From Marinimicrobium sp. C6131 (lineage in GTDB: Bacteria > Pseudomonadota > Gammaproteobacteria > Pseudomonadales > Cellvibrionaceae), in contig NZ_CP110629.1 of the NCBI RefSeq assembly GCF_026153455.1, positions 1,612,001 through 1,676,000 on the forward strand: a stretch of 64,000 nt of DNA. The letters are read 5' to 3'. Under the pieces are notes generated by a model, which saw only the letters and a program-made list of their open reading frames with translations, ran no database searches and was not told the origin of the DNA. Positions 43,591-53,249 of the stretch are shown piece after piece. Numbering within the stretch: the first letter of the stretch is position 1; each line of letters begins with the position of its first letter. The translations under genes and the position numbers were made by a program.

Positions 43591-46500
43591 TCAGTCTACA
43601 AAGACCCGGGCATTGCGGAACATACGCAACCAGGGGCCGTCATCGCCCCAACTGTCCGGATGCCAGGAGTTGGTCACCGAACGGAATACCCGTTCCGGGT
43701 GAGGCATCATGATAGTGACCCGCCCATCGCGACTGGTCACCCCGGTAATGCCTTTCGGCGATCCATTCGGGTTGGCCGGGTAGCGCTCGGTCACCGCCAG
43801 GTGATTGTCGAGATAGCGAAGGGATACCAGGCCACTGGTATCACACTGTGACAACTGATCGGCGGAAAATTCCGCCCGACCCTCGCCATGGGCCACCGCC
43901 ACGGGCAGATGGGAGCCGGCCATCCCCTTGAGCAACACCGACGGTGATTCGTCGATACGGACCAGGCTGACACGCGCCTCAAACTGTTCGGAACGATTGC
44001 GCACAAAATGCGGCCAGTGCTCGGTACCCGGTATCAGGGACTTGAGATTGGACATCATCTGGCAACCGTTACACACCCCCAGACTGAACGTATCCGCCCG
44101 CTCAAAAAAGGCGGCAAACTGGTCCCGGGCGCGCGCATTGAACAGAATGGTTTTGGCCCAGCCCTCACCGGCACCCAGCACATCACCATAAGAGAATCCG
44201 CCACAGGCCACCAGCCCTTTGAACTCCTCCAGCGAACGACGGCCGGAGAGAATATCGCTCATGTGCACATCCACCGCCTGGAAGCCGGCCCGGTCAAACG
44301 CCGCCGCCATCTCCACCTGACCGTTGACGCCCTGCTCTCGCAGCACGGCAATGGCGGGACGCACACCGGTGTTGATATAAGGTGCCGCCACATCCTCCGC
44401 GGGATCAAAGGTCAACTCGGCACTCAGCCCCGGATCCTCACTCAGTAGTTGCTCAAACTCCTGACGGGCGCACTCGGGGTTATCCCGAAGGGCCTGCATA
44501 CGGTAGCTGGTTTCTGCCCACAGGGTCTGCAGAATCGCCCGTGACTGATCAAAGATCAGTTCACCGTCGGCTTTCAGGTGCACCCAGTCTTCATCGTTGG
44601 GCTGACCAATGACGGTGGCGGGCACGCCGGCCTGCTCAAAGCGGGCCAGCACGGCATCACGGTCTTCGCGCCGGACCTGCAATACCGCACCCGGCTCTTC
44701 ACTGAACAGCGCGGCCAGCGCGTCGTCACCCAGCCCGGTCAGGTCCGCATCCAGGCCGCAGTGACCGGCGAAGGCCATTTCCACCAGGGTCGCAAACAGG
44801 CCACCGTCACTGCGGTCGTGGTAGGCCAACAGCTGCTCCTCGGCCAGACTGACCTGAACCGCGTTGAAAAAGCCTTTCAACTGCTCGGCGCTGTCCAGGT
44901 CCGGAGACTGTTCACCCATCTGGTTATAGACCTGCGCCAGAATGGAACCGCCCAGGCGATTCTTGCCGTTACCCAGATCCACCAGAATCAGATCGGTGTC
45001 ACCTTTATCCAGACGCAATTGCGGGGTGACGGTCTGGCGGACGTCCAGCACGGGAGAGAACGCCGAGATCACCAGCGACAGCGGCGCGGTCACGGCCTTC
45101 TCCTTCCCTTCTTCCTGCCAGGCGGTGCGCATGGACATGGAGTCCTTACCCACCGGAATGGTGATCCCCAGAGCCGGGCACAACTCCATACCCACCGCCT
45201 CGACGGTGCGGTACAGCTTTTCGTCCTCGCCTTTATGGCCCGCCGCGCACATCCAGTTGGCGGACAGCTTGATGTCAGACAGCTTCTCAATACGGGTCGC
45301 GGCAATGTTGGTGATGGCCTCGGCAATGGCCAGCCGGCCCGAGGCAGGCGCATCCAGCAACGCCACGGGGGTGCGTTCGCCCATGCTCATGGCTTCGCCC
45401 CGGTAACTGTCGTAACTGACCGTGGTCACCGCGCAGTCCGCCACCGGTACCTGCCAGGGGCCGACCATCTGGTCCCGGGCCACCATGCCAGTGACCGAGC
45501 GGTCGCCAATGGTGATCAGGAAATTCTTGCTGGCCACCGCCGGGTGCTTGAGCACCCGTTCGGCCGCCTCATTGATATCCAGCTCTGAGGTGCCGAAGCT
45601 CTGGGTGGCCGCCTGGTAACGCTCGGCGCTGCGATGCATTTTGGGCGGCTTGCCGAACAGCACCGACATGGGCAGATCCACCGGCTTGGCATCAAAGTGT
45701 TTGTCATTCACCAGCAGATGCTTCTCGCTGGTCGCCTCACCCACCACGGCGTAGGGGCAGCGCTCGCGCTGGCAGATGGCTTCAAAGCGCTCCAGGTCTT
45801 CGGGCTGAATGGCGAGTACGTAGCGCTCCTGGGATTCATTACACCAGATCGCCAACGGGCTCATGCCCGGCTCGTCGTTGGGCACATTGCGCAACTCAAA
45901 GGCACCGCCACAGCCGCCGTCTTTCACGAGTTCGGGGAACGCATTGGACAGGCCGCCGGCCCCCACATCATGAATAAAAGCGATGGGGTTCCGGGCGCCC
46001 TGCTGCCAGCAGCGGTCAATCACTTCCTGACAGCGACGTTCGATTTCCGGGTTCTGCCGCTGCACGGAGGCGAAGTCCAGATCCTCGGTAGAGCTGCCGG
46101 AATCCATGGAGGACGCCGCGCCACCCCCCAATCCGATCAACATGGCCGGACCGCCGAGCACGACCAGCTTGGCCCCGGCATTAAACGGCGGCTTGTCGAC
46201 GTGTTCGGTTTTGATGTTGCCGTAACCACCGGCCAGCATGATCGGCTTGTGGTAGCCGCGACGCTCGCCGTCAAAGTCATCTTCGAAGGTCCGGAAGTAA
46301 CCATTGATGTTGGGGCGGCCAAATTCGTTGTTGAACGCGGCCCCGCCAATCGGCCCCTCCAGCATGATATCCAGGGGGCTGGCAATACGGCCGGGGCGAC
46401 CGTAGCTCTGCTCCCAGGGCTGCTCAAAATCGGGAATCTGCAGGTTGGAGACCGTGAACCCGTTCAGACCCACCTTGGGTTTGGAGCCGCGGCCCACGGC

Positions 46501-47457
46501 GCCTTCGTCCCGGATTTCACCACCGGCACCGGTACCCGCCCCCGGGAAGGGGGCAATGGCCGTGGGGTGGTTGTGGGTTTCCACTTTCATCAGCAGGTTG
46601 ATCGGCTCTTTGTGAAAACCGTAAGTCTGGGACTCCGGGTCCGGGTAGAAGCGCCCGGCTTCCGGCCCCTCTACCACCGCCGCGTTATCGGCATAGGCGG
46701 ACAACACCTGCTCGCCGCCCTGCTCATAGGTGTTCTTGATCATCTTGAACAGACTGCGCGGCTGGTCTTCGCCATCCAGCGTCCAGGAAGCGTTGAAAAT
46801 CTTGTGACGGCAATGCTCGGAGTTCGCCTGGGCGAACATCATCAGCTCCACATCCACCGGGTTGCGGCCCAGTCCCTGGAAGCTTTCCACCAGGTAATCA
46901 ATTTCATCATCGGCCAGCGCCAGACCCAGCTCCCGGTTGGCGGCCAAGAGGGCCTCCCGACCACCGGAGAGAATATCCACGCTGGTTTGGGGCGCCGGTT
47001 TCTGTTTCTGGAACAGACGACTGGCCTGCTCCAACTCGGACATGACCGTCTCTACCATGCGGTCGTGCAGCAGCTCGGCAATGGCCGAGTGATCCGTGTC
47101 GCCAAATTCACCGTTTACATAGAACGCCGTGCCGCGCTCCAGTCGGCGAACCTGCGTCAGGCCGCAGTTGCGGGCGATATCCGTGGCCTTCGACGCCCAA
47201 GGCGAAATAGTACCGGGACGAGGCACCACCAGAAACAGTTGGCCGTCGTGGCCCGCCTCGGTTTCCGGCTTGGGACCGTAGGTCAGCAGTTGAGCCAACG
47301 TCTGCTGCTGGTTGTCCGACAGGGGACTGTCCAGGTCGGCAAAGTGCACATATTCGGCGCTCAGGCCAGTAATGGCGGGAACCCGGGCCTGCAGGGTGGC
47401 CAGGAGTTTTTCGGAGCGGAAAGACGAAAGTGCGGGGGCGCCGCGCAAAATCAGCAT
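43591..47457 (-). CDS. purL: Phosphoribosylformylglycinamidine synthase
   Basis: 1288 residues from the ATG at 47457 (MLILRGAPALSSFRSEKL), the normal start of large PurL; the frame is open for 48 more codons but they are not PurL-like. An N-terminal PurS-like domain is followed by two AIRS synthetase halves (HNHPTAIAPFPGAGTGAGGEIRDE as the active-site stretch). The C-terminal class I glutaminase has the nucleophile Cys in FSLGVCNGCQMM and its His/Glu pair in MMPHPERVFR. It converts FGAR, glutamine and ATP to FGAM in purine synthesis. It is divergent from mltF, as in Pseudomonas. Confidence 0.98.
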   Translation of the reverse strand: MLILRGAPALSSFRSEKLLATLQARVPAITGLSAEYVHFADLDSPLSDNQQQTLAQLLTYGPKPETEAGHDGQLFLVVPRPGTISPWASKATDIARNCGLTQVRRLERGTAFYVNGEFGDTDHSAIAELLHDRMVETVMSELEQASRLFQKQKPAPQTSVDILSGGREALLAANRELGLALADDEIDYLVESFQGLGRNPVDVELMMFAQANSEHCRHKIFNASWTLDGEDQPRSLFKMIKNTYEQGGEQVLSAYADNAAVVEGPEAGRFYPDPESQTYGFHKEPINLLMKVETHNHPTAIAPFPGAGTGAGGEIRDEGAVGRGSKPKVGLNGFTVSNLQIPDFEQPWEQSYGRPGRIASPLDIMLEGPIGGAAFNNEFGRPNINGYFRTFEDDFDGERRGYHKPIMLAGGYGNIKTEHVDKPPFNAGAKLVVLGGPAMLIGLGGGAASSMDSGSSTEDLDFASVQRQNPEIERRCQEVIDRCWQQGARNPIAFIHDVGAGGLSNAFPELVKDGGCGGAFELRNVPNDEPGMSPLAIWCNESQERYVLAIQPEDLERFEAICQRERCPYAVVGEATSEKHLLVNDKHFDAKPVDLPMSVLFGKPPKMHRSAERYQAATQSFGTSELDINEAAERVLKHPAVASKNFLITIGDRSVTGMVARDQMVGPWQVPVADCAVTTVSYDSYRGEAMSMGERTPVALLDAPASGRLAIAEAITNIAATRIEKLSDIKLSANWMCAAGHKGEDEKLYRTVEAVGMELCPALGITIPVGKDSMSMRTAWQEEGKEKAVTAPLSLVISAFSPVLDVRQTVTPQLRLDKGDTDLILVDLGNGKNRLGGSILAQVYNQMGEQSPDLDSAEQLKGFFNAVQVSLAEEQLLAYHDRSDGGLFATLVEMAFAGHCGLDADLTGLGDDALAALFSEEPGAVLQVRREDRDAVLARFEQAGVPATVIGQPNDEDWVHLKADGELIFDQSRAILQTLWAETSYRMQALRDNPECARQEFEQLLSEDPGLSAELTFDPAEDVAAPYINTGVRPAIAVLREQGVNGQVEMAAAFDRAGFQAVDVHMSDILSGRRSLEEFKGLVACGGFSYGDVLGAGEGWAKTILFNARARDQFAAFFERADTFSLGVCNGCQMMSNLKSLIPGTEHWPHFVRNRSEQFEARVSLVRIDESPSVLLKGMAGSHLPVAVAHGEGRAEFSADQLSQCDTSGLVSLRYLDNHLAVTERYPANPNGSPKGITGVTSRDGRVTIMMPHPERVFRSVTNSWHPDSWGDDGPWLRMFRNARVFVD

Positions 47458-47771
47458 GTCGATCAGGACCTCAGAGGTTCGGAGGGTTTTGAAGAGGGCG
47501 CAATTGTACTTGAAATGTCCGTCAATGGCAGCTCTTACCGGCCGCCAGCCTCGCAGGCTCGCTGGAACCGTTCGTCGGGAATCTGGCACCAAAGTCGACA
47601 CAGTGCGCCTGATCGGCTAAAATTTGAGCAGATGCCGAGCCCATTAACCCATTTTTGATCAGAAAACAAGCTAGCAGTTCACAGCCACAAGCTTTAGAAT
47701 TGCGCAAATTTTGCACGGGTCAGATGGGATCTGGCGCCATATCCGAAACCCTCGGAGAGGAGAAGCCGTAA
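47458..47771. other. Divergent intergenic region purL-mltF
   Basis: 314 bp carrying both promoters by position. GGAGAGGAG at the right end is the mltF ribosome-binding site. I see no confident PurR box, small RNA or small gene. An in-frame open extension of purL covers part of it but has no protein likeness. Confidence 0.5.
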
Positions 47772-49256
47772 ATGGAAGTCCGCAAAACCCCCCGCCTTAT
47801 CCAGGCGGCCGCCAAACATCTTTTCAGCCTGACGGTCATCAGCGTCAGCCTGCTCCTGGTCGGCAGCAAGCTGCCCACGACCCTGGAGCGCGTCTATGCG
47901 CTGGGCGAGCTGCGTGTGGTATCCCGCAACGGCCCCACCACCTACTATGAAGGCCCCCACGGCCAGACCGGTTTTGAATACCTGCTGCTGCAACAGTTCG
48001 CCAATGAACTGGGTGTGCGCCTGGTCATTGAAGACGAGGAAAGCCTCGACACCATGCTCAACAAGGTGCGTGGTGGTCAGACCCATTTTGCCGCGGCCGG
48101 GCTGAGTATCACCGAGCGTCGTCGTCAGCGGGTGCGCTTCAACCAGCCTTATATGACGATTCGTCAACAGGTGTTGTATAACAGCCGAAACCCGGCGCCC
48201 CGCTCGGTAGAGGACCTGATTGGCAAAGACATTCTGGTGATCGCCAACTCCTCTCACGCCGAGCGTCTGGAGGCGATCAGGACCCACTATCCCGCCCTGA
48301 GCTGGCGCGAAGCCTCGTCCGTCGAAATGATCGACCTGCTGGAAAAAGTCCACAGTGGCGAGGTGGACTATGCCGTCGTGGACTCCAATGCCTATGATCT
48401 GAACCGGCACACCTTCCCCCGGGCTCGCGTGGCATTTGACCTGGGGGCGCCTCAGGAGTTGGCCTGGGCCTTTCCCCGCAGCCGGGACGAAAGTCTGTAC
48501 CGGGCCGCCGAACAATACCTGAACCAAATCAAAGAGGACGGCACACTCGCCGCCATCAGCGAGCGCTTCTACGACCACATTGATGAGGTCACCACCGGCG
48601 GTGCCCTGCTTTTCTCCTACCGGCTGGAAAAGCGCCTGCCGCAGTGGCAGACCCTGCTGCAGGAAGCCGCCGACGAGTTTGATCTGGACTGGCAACTGCT
48701 TGCCGCCATCAGCTATCAGGAAAGCCACTGGAACCCCAACGCCCGCTCCCGCACCGGTGTACGCGGCCTGATGATGCTGACCATGGCCGCCGCCAGCGAC
48801 ATGGGCATTGAAAATCGGATCGACCCCAAGCAGAGCATTCACGGTGGGGCCAAGTACTTCCGCAACCTCTACGATCGGCTGCCGGAACGCATCCAGGGGG
48901 AAGACCGCACTTGGCTGGCACTGGCGGCCTACAATGTGGGCATGGGGCACCTGGAAGACGCCCGCAAGATCACCCAGGCATTGGGTGGCGACCCGGACCG
49001 CTGGGTCGATGTACGCGAACACCTGCCGCTGCTCGCCAAGCGTTCCTACTACAAGTACACCAAGCACGGCTACGCCCGTGGCTGGGAGCCGGTGACCTAC
49101 GTGCGCAATATCCGCAATTTCTACAGCATCATCGCCTGGCATCAGCAGCAGGAACAGCGGCAGATTGCCGCACAGGAAGCGGAAACCGAACAGCAACGCA
49201 TCCAGCGCAAAGTCAGCAGTAACCGTGCGTTGAACATGCCCTTGTCAGTGCTCTGA
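47772..49256 (+). CDS. mltF: Membrane-bound lytic murein transglycosylase F
   Basis: 494 residues. An N-terminal hydrophobic segment (about 18-35) serves as signal or anchor. A periplasmic solute-binding-protein-type regulatory domain spans about 45-275. A C-terminal SLT lysozyme-like domain has the catalytic Glu in ISYQESHWNPNARS, then GVRGLMMLT and AAYNVGMGHLEDARK. It cleaves peptidoglycan glycan strands to form anhydromuramyl ends. The purL/mltF divergent order is conserved in Pseudomonas. A YigZ-family gene follows after 52 bp. Confidence 0.95.
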   Translation: MEVRKTPRLIQAAAKHLFSLTVISVSLLLVGSKLPTTLERVYALGELRVVSRNGPTTYYEGPHGQTGFEYLLLQQFANELGVRLVIEDEESLDTMLNKVRGGQTHFAAAGLSITERRRQRVRFNQPYMTIRQQVLYNSRNPAPRSVEDLIGKDILVIANSSHAERLEAIRTHYPALSWREASSVEMIDLLEKVHSGEVDYAVVDSNAYDLNRHTFPRARVAFDLGAPQELAWAFPRSRDESLYRAAEQYLNQIKEDGTLAAISERFYDHIDEVTTGGALLFSYRLEKRLPQWQTLLQEAADEFDLDWQLLAAISYQESHWNPNARSRTGVRGLMMLTMAAASDMGIENRIDPKQSIHGGAKYFRNLYDRLPERIQGEDRTWLALAAYNVGMGHLEDARKITQALGGDPDRWVDVREHLPLLAKRSYYKYTKHGYARGWEPVTYVRNIRNFYSIIAWHQQQEQRQIAAQEAETEQQRIQRKVSSNRALNMPLSVL

Positions 49257-49308
49257 GTCCGTCACTGACGGCAACCGGCGCGAGCGCCATTTGTGGTTTA
49301 ATGGCGCC

Positions 49309-49935
49309 ATGAACGAGACTCCTCCCCTACAATCCCCCTATCGGGTGCTGGCCGAACCCTGCCAGCACACGCTGGAAGAAAAGCGCAGCCTGTTCCACAC
49401 CTACCTGTTTCCGGTTCAGGCGCGCGACCAGGCACTGGCCCATGTCGAGGCCCTGCGCCAGTCCCAACCCGGCGCCTCACACTATTGCTGGGCGTATATT
49501 CTGGGCCCGGCGGACCAACCGCGCAGTCAGGCGTTCAGCGATGACGGAGAACCTTCCGGCACGGCGGGAAAACCCATGTTGCATGTACTGACCCAGCGCG
49601 GCGCAGGCGATACCCTGGCGGTGATTGTGCGCATTTTCGGGGGCGTGAAGCTCGGCGCTGGCGGGTTGGTGCGCGCTTACGGCGGTGCGGTATCCCAGGC
49701 GCTGGATCTCGCCCAGTGGCGAGAGATCACCCCGAGCACCGAGATCACCATTACCGTGGACTTCGCCATGGAAGAACGGATTCGACACTGCGCCCAACAG
49801 CGCAAGCTGACGGTTATTGATGTCGACTACCAACAACAGGTTCGCCTGACGCTCGCCGTGCCCCAGGCGGAGCTGGATGCGCTGCGCGATGAGATCCAGC
49901 ACCTGACCAGCGGCCAGTTTCAATGGCACCACTGA
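49309..49935 (+). CDS. YigZ/IMPACT family protein
   Basis: 208 residues from ATG 49309 (MNETPPLQ); an in-frame TTG at 49291 is less likely. The N-terminal UPF0029 domain contains SQAFSDDGEPSGTAGKPML and FGGVKLGAGGLVRAYGGAVSQAL, the family hallmark. A DUF1949 domain closes the C terminus. The family is linked to translation control (eukaryotic IMPACT) but the bacterial reaction is not established. It follows mltF on the same strand. Confidence 0.92.
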   Translation: MNETPPLQSPYRVLAEPCQHTLEEKRSLFHTYLFPVQARDQALAHVEALRQSQPGASHYCWAYILGPADQPRSQAFSDDGEPSGTAGKPMLHVLTQRGAGDTLAVIVRIFGGVKLGAGGLVRAYGGAVSQALDLAQWREITPSTEITITVDFAMEERIRHCAQQRKLTVIDVDYQQQVRLTLAVPQAELDALRDEIQHLTSGQFQWHH

Positions 49936-49972
49936 TCAGCGCCCGATCTGGTTCGGCACGCTCCCGGTAACT

Positions 49973-51175
49973 TCAGGTAGAGGCTACCGGCGTTGACGAT
50001 CGCAGTTGCCAGACACACAGGGCCACCACCACGGCCATGATCAGCGGCACCATGGCCAGGTTCAGCACCACCCATCCCCACAGGTGAAACAGCGTACCCG
50101 CCAGTAGAGAACCGATAGCCACCAGCGACAGGACGATCAGGTCATTGACACCCTGAACCTTGCCCCGCTCGGACTCGGAGTGAGAGCCGGCCAGCATCAC
50201 GCTGCCGCCGACAAACAGAAAGTTCCAACCGATCCCCAGCAACACCAACGCCACCCAGAAGTGGGCGAACTCCGACCCCGAAGCCGCCGTTGCGCTCGAC
50301 AGCAACAGTGCCCCGGCGCCGGCCATCAACACCCGGTAAAGCCCCAACCGGGCAATCAGGCTTCCGGTGAAAAACGACGGCACAAACATGCCCAGCACAT
50401 GCCACTGCATGATGGTGGCCACCTGCCCCATCTCGAACCCTTTGGAGAGCATGGCCAGAGGCGTCGCGGTCATGACCAGAATCATGATCGCGTAGCCGAC
50501 CGCACCAGCCAATACAGCCACCTGAAAGCGGCCCTGCCCGGCAATGTCCCTCATGGGCCGCACCACGTCGTCGGAGTGGGGCTCACCCTGAGGCGGTACG
50601 CGCAATAGGGCCAATAGCAGGCTCGCCAGCAACGCGAGCAACGCCATCACCAAATAGGGTCCACCATCGGGTACCGAGGTCAGCCACTCATAGTTGGCGC
50701 TGGCATTCCACGGGCCGAGAAAGGCCGCCGCCACACCCCCGGCCATGACCCAGGAAATGGCGCGACTGCGCATCGCCGGACGAGCCACATCCGCTGCGGC
50801 AAACCGGTAGTACATGGCAAAACCCTGATACAGCCCCACCAGAAAGTTACCCAAGCAAAAACCGATGAAGGTGCCCTCCGCAATGGACCAGAATGACAGC
50901 AGGCTGCCCGCCAATCCCCCCAGCAGTGCCCCCACCAGAAAGCCCGGTCGGCGCCCAACCCGTTTCATGAAGAGCGACGCTGGCAAGGTGGAAAGCACTG
51001 CGCCAACCATGGTCAGGGCAATAGGCAATGTGGCCAGTGACGGGGTGTCGCTCAGTCGGCCACCGACCACGCCACTGAGCGTCATCACGGTAATGGCCGC
51101 CACCATAAACAGCGTCTGGTTGATCACCAAAATCGCAATATTGAGTATTTCCCGGCGTGTATCAGTTCCTGTCAC
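49973..51175 (-). CDS. MFS permease
   Basis: 400 residues with twelve hydrophobic segments. The loop between segments two and three, RVGRRPGFLVGALLGG, matches the MFS signature. The start is a GTG at 51175 that overlaps the rubredoxin stop as GTGA, which decides the start. Substrate unknown; proteins of this group are often described only as MFS transporters. Coupling to rubredoxin is the only contextual clue. Confidence 0.88.
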   Translation of the reverse strand: MTGTDTRREILNIAILVINQTLFMVAAITVMTLSGVVGGRLSDTPSLATLPIALTMVGAVLSTLPASLFMKRVGRRPGFLVGALLGGLAGSLLSFWSIAEGTFIGFCLGNFLVGLYQGFAMYYRFAAADVARPAMRSRAISWVMAGGVAAAFLGPWNASANYEWLTSVPDGGPYLVMALLALLASLLLALLRVPPQGEPHSDDVVRPMRDIAGQGRFQVAVLAGAVGYAIMILVMTATPLAMLSKGFEMGQVATIMQWHVLGMFVPSFFTGSLIARLGLYRVLMAGAGALLLSSATAASGSEFAHFWVALVLLGIGWNFLFVGGSVMLAGSHSESERGKVQGVNDLIVLSLVAIGSLLAGTLFHLWGWVVLNLAMVPLIMAVVVALCVWQLRSSTPVAST

Positions 51176-51342
51176 TCGTCAATCTCCACCATCTCAAAGT
51201 CCTGTTTGCCCGCACCGCAGTCCGGACACTCCCAGTCATCCGGCACATCCGCCCAGCGGGTCCCGGGGGCTATGCCATCGTCGGGCCAGCCCTCCTGTTC
51301 ATCGTAAATGAAACCACAAATCAGGCATTGCCACCGTTTCAT
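51172..51342 (-). CDS. Rubredoxin
   Basis: 56 residues from the ATG at 51342 with GGAGG upstream (MKRWQCLICGFIYDEQEGW). Iron ligands are CLIC and CPDC, and the aromatic and acidic core (PGTRWADVPDDWECPDCGAGK) is standard. Rubredoxins carry one electron, for example to alkane hydroxylase or in oxygen detoxification; no such partner is adjacent. A longer frame upstream overlaps the ABC transporter promoter region and is rejected. It is divergent from the ABC exporter gene with 94 bp between. Confidence 0.96.
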   Translation of the reverse strand: MKRWQCLICGFIYDEQEGWPDDGIAPGTRWADVPDDWECPDCGAGKQDFEMVEIDE

Positions 51343-51436
51343 ACCGCCTCCGGTCTTTATGTCTAACCCTACGAGATTTTTCACGCTCAAGCTGGCATCA
51401 TGCGCGCTAACCCGGTCACCCGAAGAGAGTTCCCGA

Positions 51437-53242
51437 ATGCACCGCCCGTACGGACCGACACCGCCCCGAGACGCCAGCATACCCCGCCTGAACCTGCGTG
51501 AAGTATGGGGCTATTTATGGCCCTACCTCTGGGACTTCAAAGGGCGGGTGATCCTGGCCATTATGGCATTGCTGGCTGCCAAAGGGGCGACGCTGGCCAT
51601 GCCCTGGGCACTCAAGCATATCATTGATGGCGTAGACCGGAGCCTGCAGCCCGAACTGGTACTGCCTCTTGCCTTTCTCCTGTTCTACGGCTTTTTGCGC
51701 TTTGGTGGGGTGTTTTTCGGAGAGCTGCGGGATGCCATTTTCAGCCGGGTCACCGAACGGGCCATGCGCCGGATCGGGCTCAGGGTGTTTGAACACCTGC
51801 ACCGGCTGGAGCTGAACTTTCATCTGAGCCGACAGACCGGCGGCATCAGCCGGGATATTGAGCGGGGCACCAGTGCCATCAGTTTTCTGATGCGCTTTCT
51901 GATGTTCAACATCGTCCCGACCCTGTTTGAAATCGTCATGGTCGCCGCCATATTTACCTTGGCGTTCTCCGTCTGGTATGCCCTGATCATTCTTGTGGCG
52001 GTGGTCATCTATATCGGCTTTACTGTGGTCACCACCGAGTGGCGCACCCGCTTTGTGCGCGAGGCGAACCAGGCCGACTCCTCCACCAATACCCGCGCCG
52101 TCGACAGCCTGCTCAACTATGAAACGGTCAAGTACTTCAATAACGAAGCCTTTGAAGCGCGGACCTACGACACCTTTCTGGAGCACTGGGAGAAAGCCAA
52201 ACTCAAAAACCGCCTGTCACTACTGGCATTGAACTCCGGGCAGGCATTGATTATCGCCGCCGCCATTACCGGGATGATGATCATGGCTACCCAGTCGGTC
52301 ATCGACAAGACCATGACGCTGGGCGACCTGGCCATGGTGAACGCCTATATGATCCAGTTGTTCATTCCCCTGAACTTTCTCGGTTTTGTGTATCGGGAAA
52401 TGCGCCGGGCCCTGACGGACCTGGAAAACATGCTGGGCCTACTGCAGCGCGAACCGGGCATTGAAGATGCGCCCGAGGCTCGCGAGCTGACGGTGCCGCG
52501 AGGCGAGGTGCGGTTTCACCAGGTGTCGTTTGGCTACCACACCGACCGGCCGATTCTGAAAGGCTTGGACTTTCAGGTGCAGGCCGGGCAGCGGGTGGCC
52601 ATTGTCGGCGCATCGGGGGCCGGTAAGAGTACCATCGCCCGGCTGCTGTACCGGTTTTATGACATCGATGAAGGCCGCATCACCATCGATGGTCAGGACA
52701 TCCGTGAGGTGACACTGGACAGTCTGCGCCGCGCCATTGCCATCGTTCCCCAGGATACGGTTCTGTTCAATACCAGCATCCGCGAGAACATTGCCTACGG
52801 CAATCCGTCGGCGTCGGAGGAGGCCATTGATCGGGCCATTCGCATGGCGCACCTGGACGGCTTTATTGCCGCCTTACCCAAGGGTGATCAAACGATGGTT
52901 GGAGAGCGGGGACTGAAAGTCTCCGGCGGCGAAAAACAGCGCATCGCCATTGCCCGGGTGCTGCTCAAGGGGGCACCCATTCTGATTTTCGATGAGGCCA
53001 CCTCCGCCCTGGACTCCCACGCGGAAGCGGCTATCCTGGCCGCCATGCGGGAAGTCTCTTCCGGACACACCAGCCTGGTTATCGCCCACAGGCTGTCGAC
53101 CATCGTCGACGCTGACACCATTCTGGTTCTGGACGAGGGCCGGCTGGTAGAACAGGGGTCCCACGATTCGCTGCTGGCTCACGACGGCCGCTACGCACAG
53201 TTGTGGAGGCTGCAACAACAATCCGCATCCGCAGATTCATGA
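51437..53242 (+). CDS. Atm1-like ABC exporter, fused permease and ATPase
   Basis: 601 residues from ATG 51437 (MHRPYGPTPP). Six membrane segments span about 35-330. The nucleotide-binding domain has Walker A GASGAGKST, signature VSGGEKQR and Walker B PILIFDEATSALD. The permease carries NYETVKYFNNEAFEARTYD, characteristic of Atm1/HMT1 half-transporters that export glutathione-linked sulfur or metal compounds. The longer open frame (to 51308) overlaps rubredoxin and is rejected. It ends 7 bp before the convergent barrel gene. Confidence 0.92.
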   Translation: MHRPYGPTPPRDASIPRLNLREVWGYLWPYLWDFKGRVILAIMALLAAKGATLAMPWALKHIIDGVDRSLQPELVLPLAFLLFYGFLRFGGVFFGELRDAIFSRVTERAMRRIGLRVFEHLHRLELNFHLSRQTGGISRDIERGTSAISFLMRFLMFNIVPTLFEIVMVAAIFTLAFSVWYALIILVAVVIYIGFTVVTTEWRTRFVREANQADSSTNTRAVDSLLNYETVKYFNNEAFEARTYDTFLEHWEKAKLKNRLSLLALNSGQALIIAAAITGMMIMATQSVIDKTMTLGDLAMVNAYMIQLFIPLNFLGFVYREMRRALTDLENMLGLLQREPGIEDAPEARELTVPRGEVRFHQVSFGYHTDRPILKGLDFQVQAGQRVAIVGASGAGKSTIARLLYRFYDIDEGRITIDGQDIREVTLDSLRRAIAIVPQDTVLFNTSIRENIAYGNPSASEEAIDRAIRMAHLDGFIAALPKGDQTMVGERGLKVSGGEKQRIAIARVLLKGAPILIFDEATSALDSHAEAAILAAMREVSSGHTSLVIAHRLSTIVDADTILVLDEGRLVEQGSHDSLLAHDGRYAQLWRLQQQSASADS

Positions 53243-53249
53243 GCACACC

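Noticed and set aside
47458..47601. Extended N terminus of PurL
   Set aside because: PurL proteins begin at MLILRGAPALSSFR; the extra 48 codons lie in the promoter region and look random.
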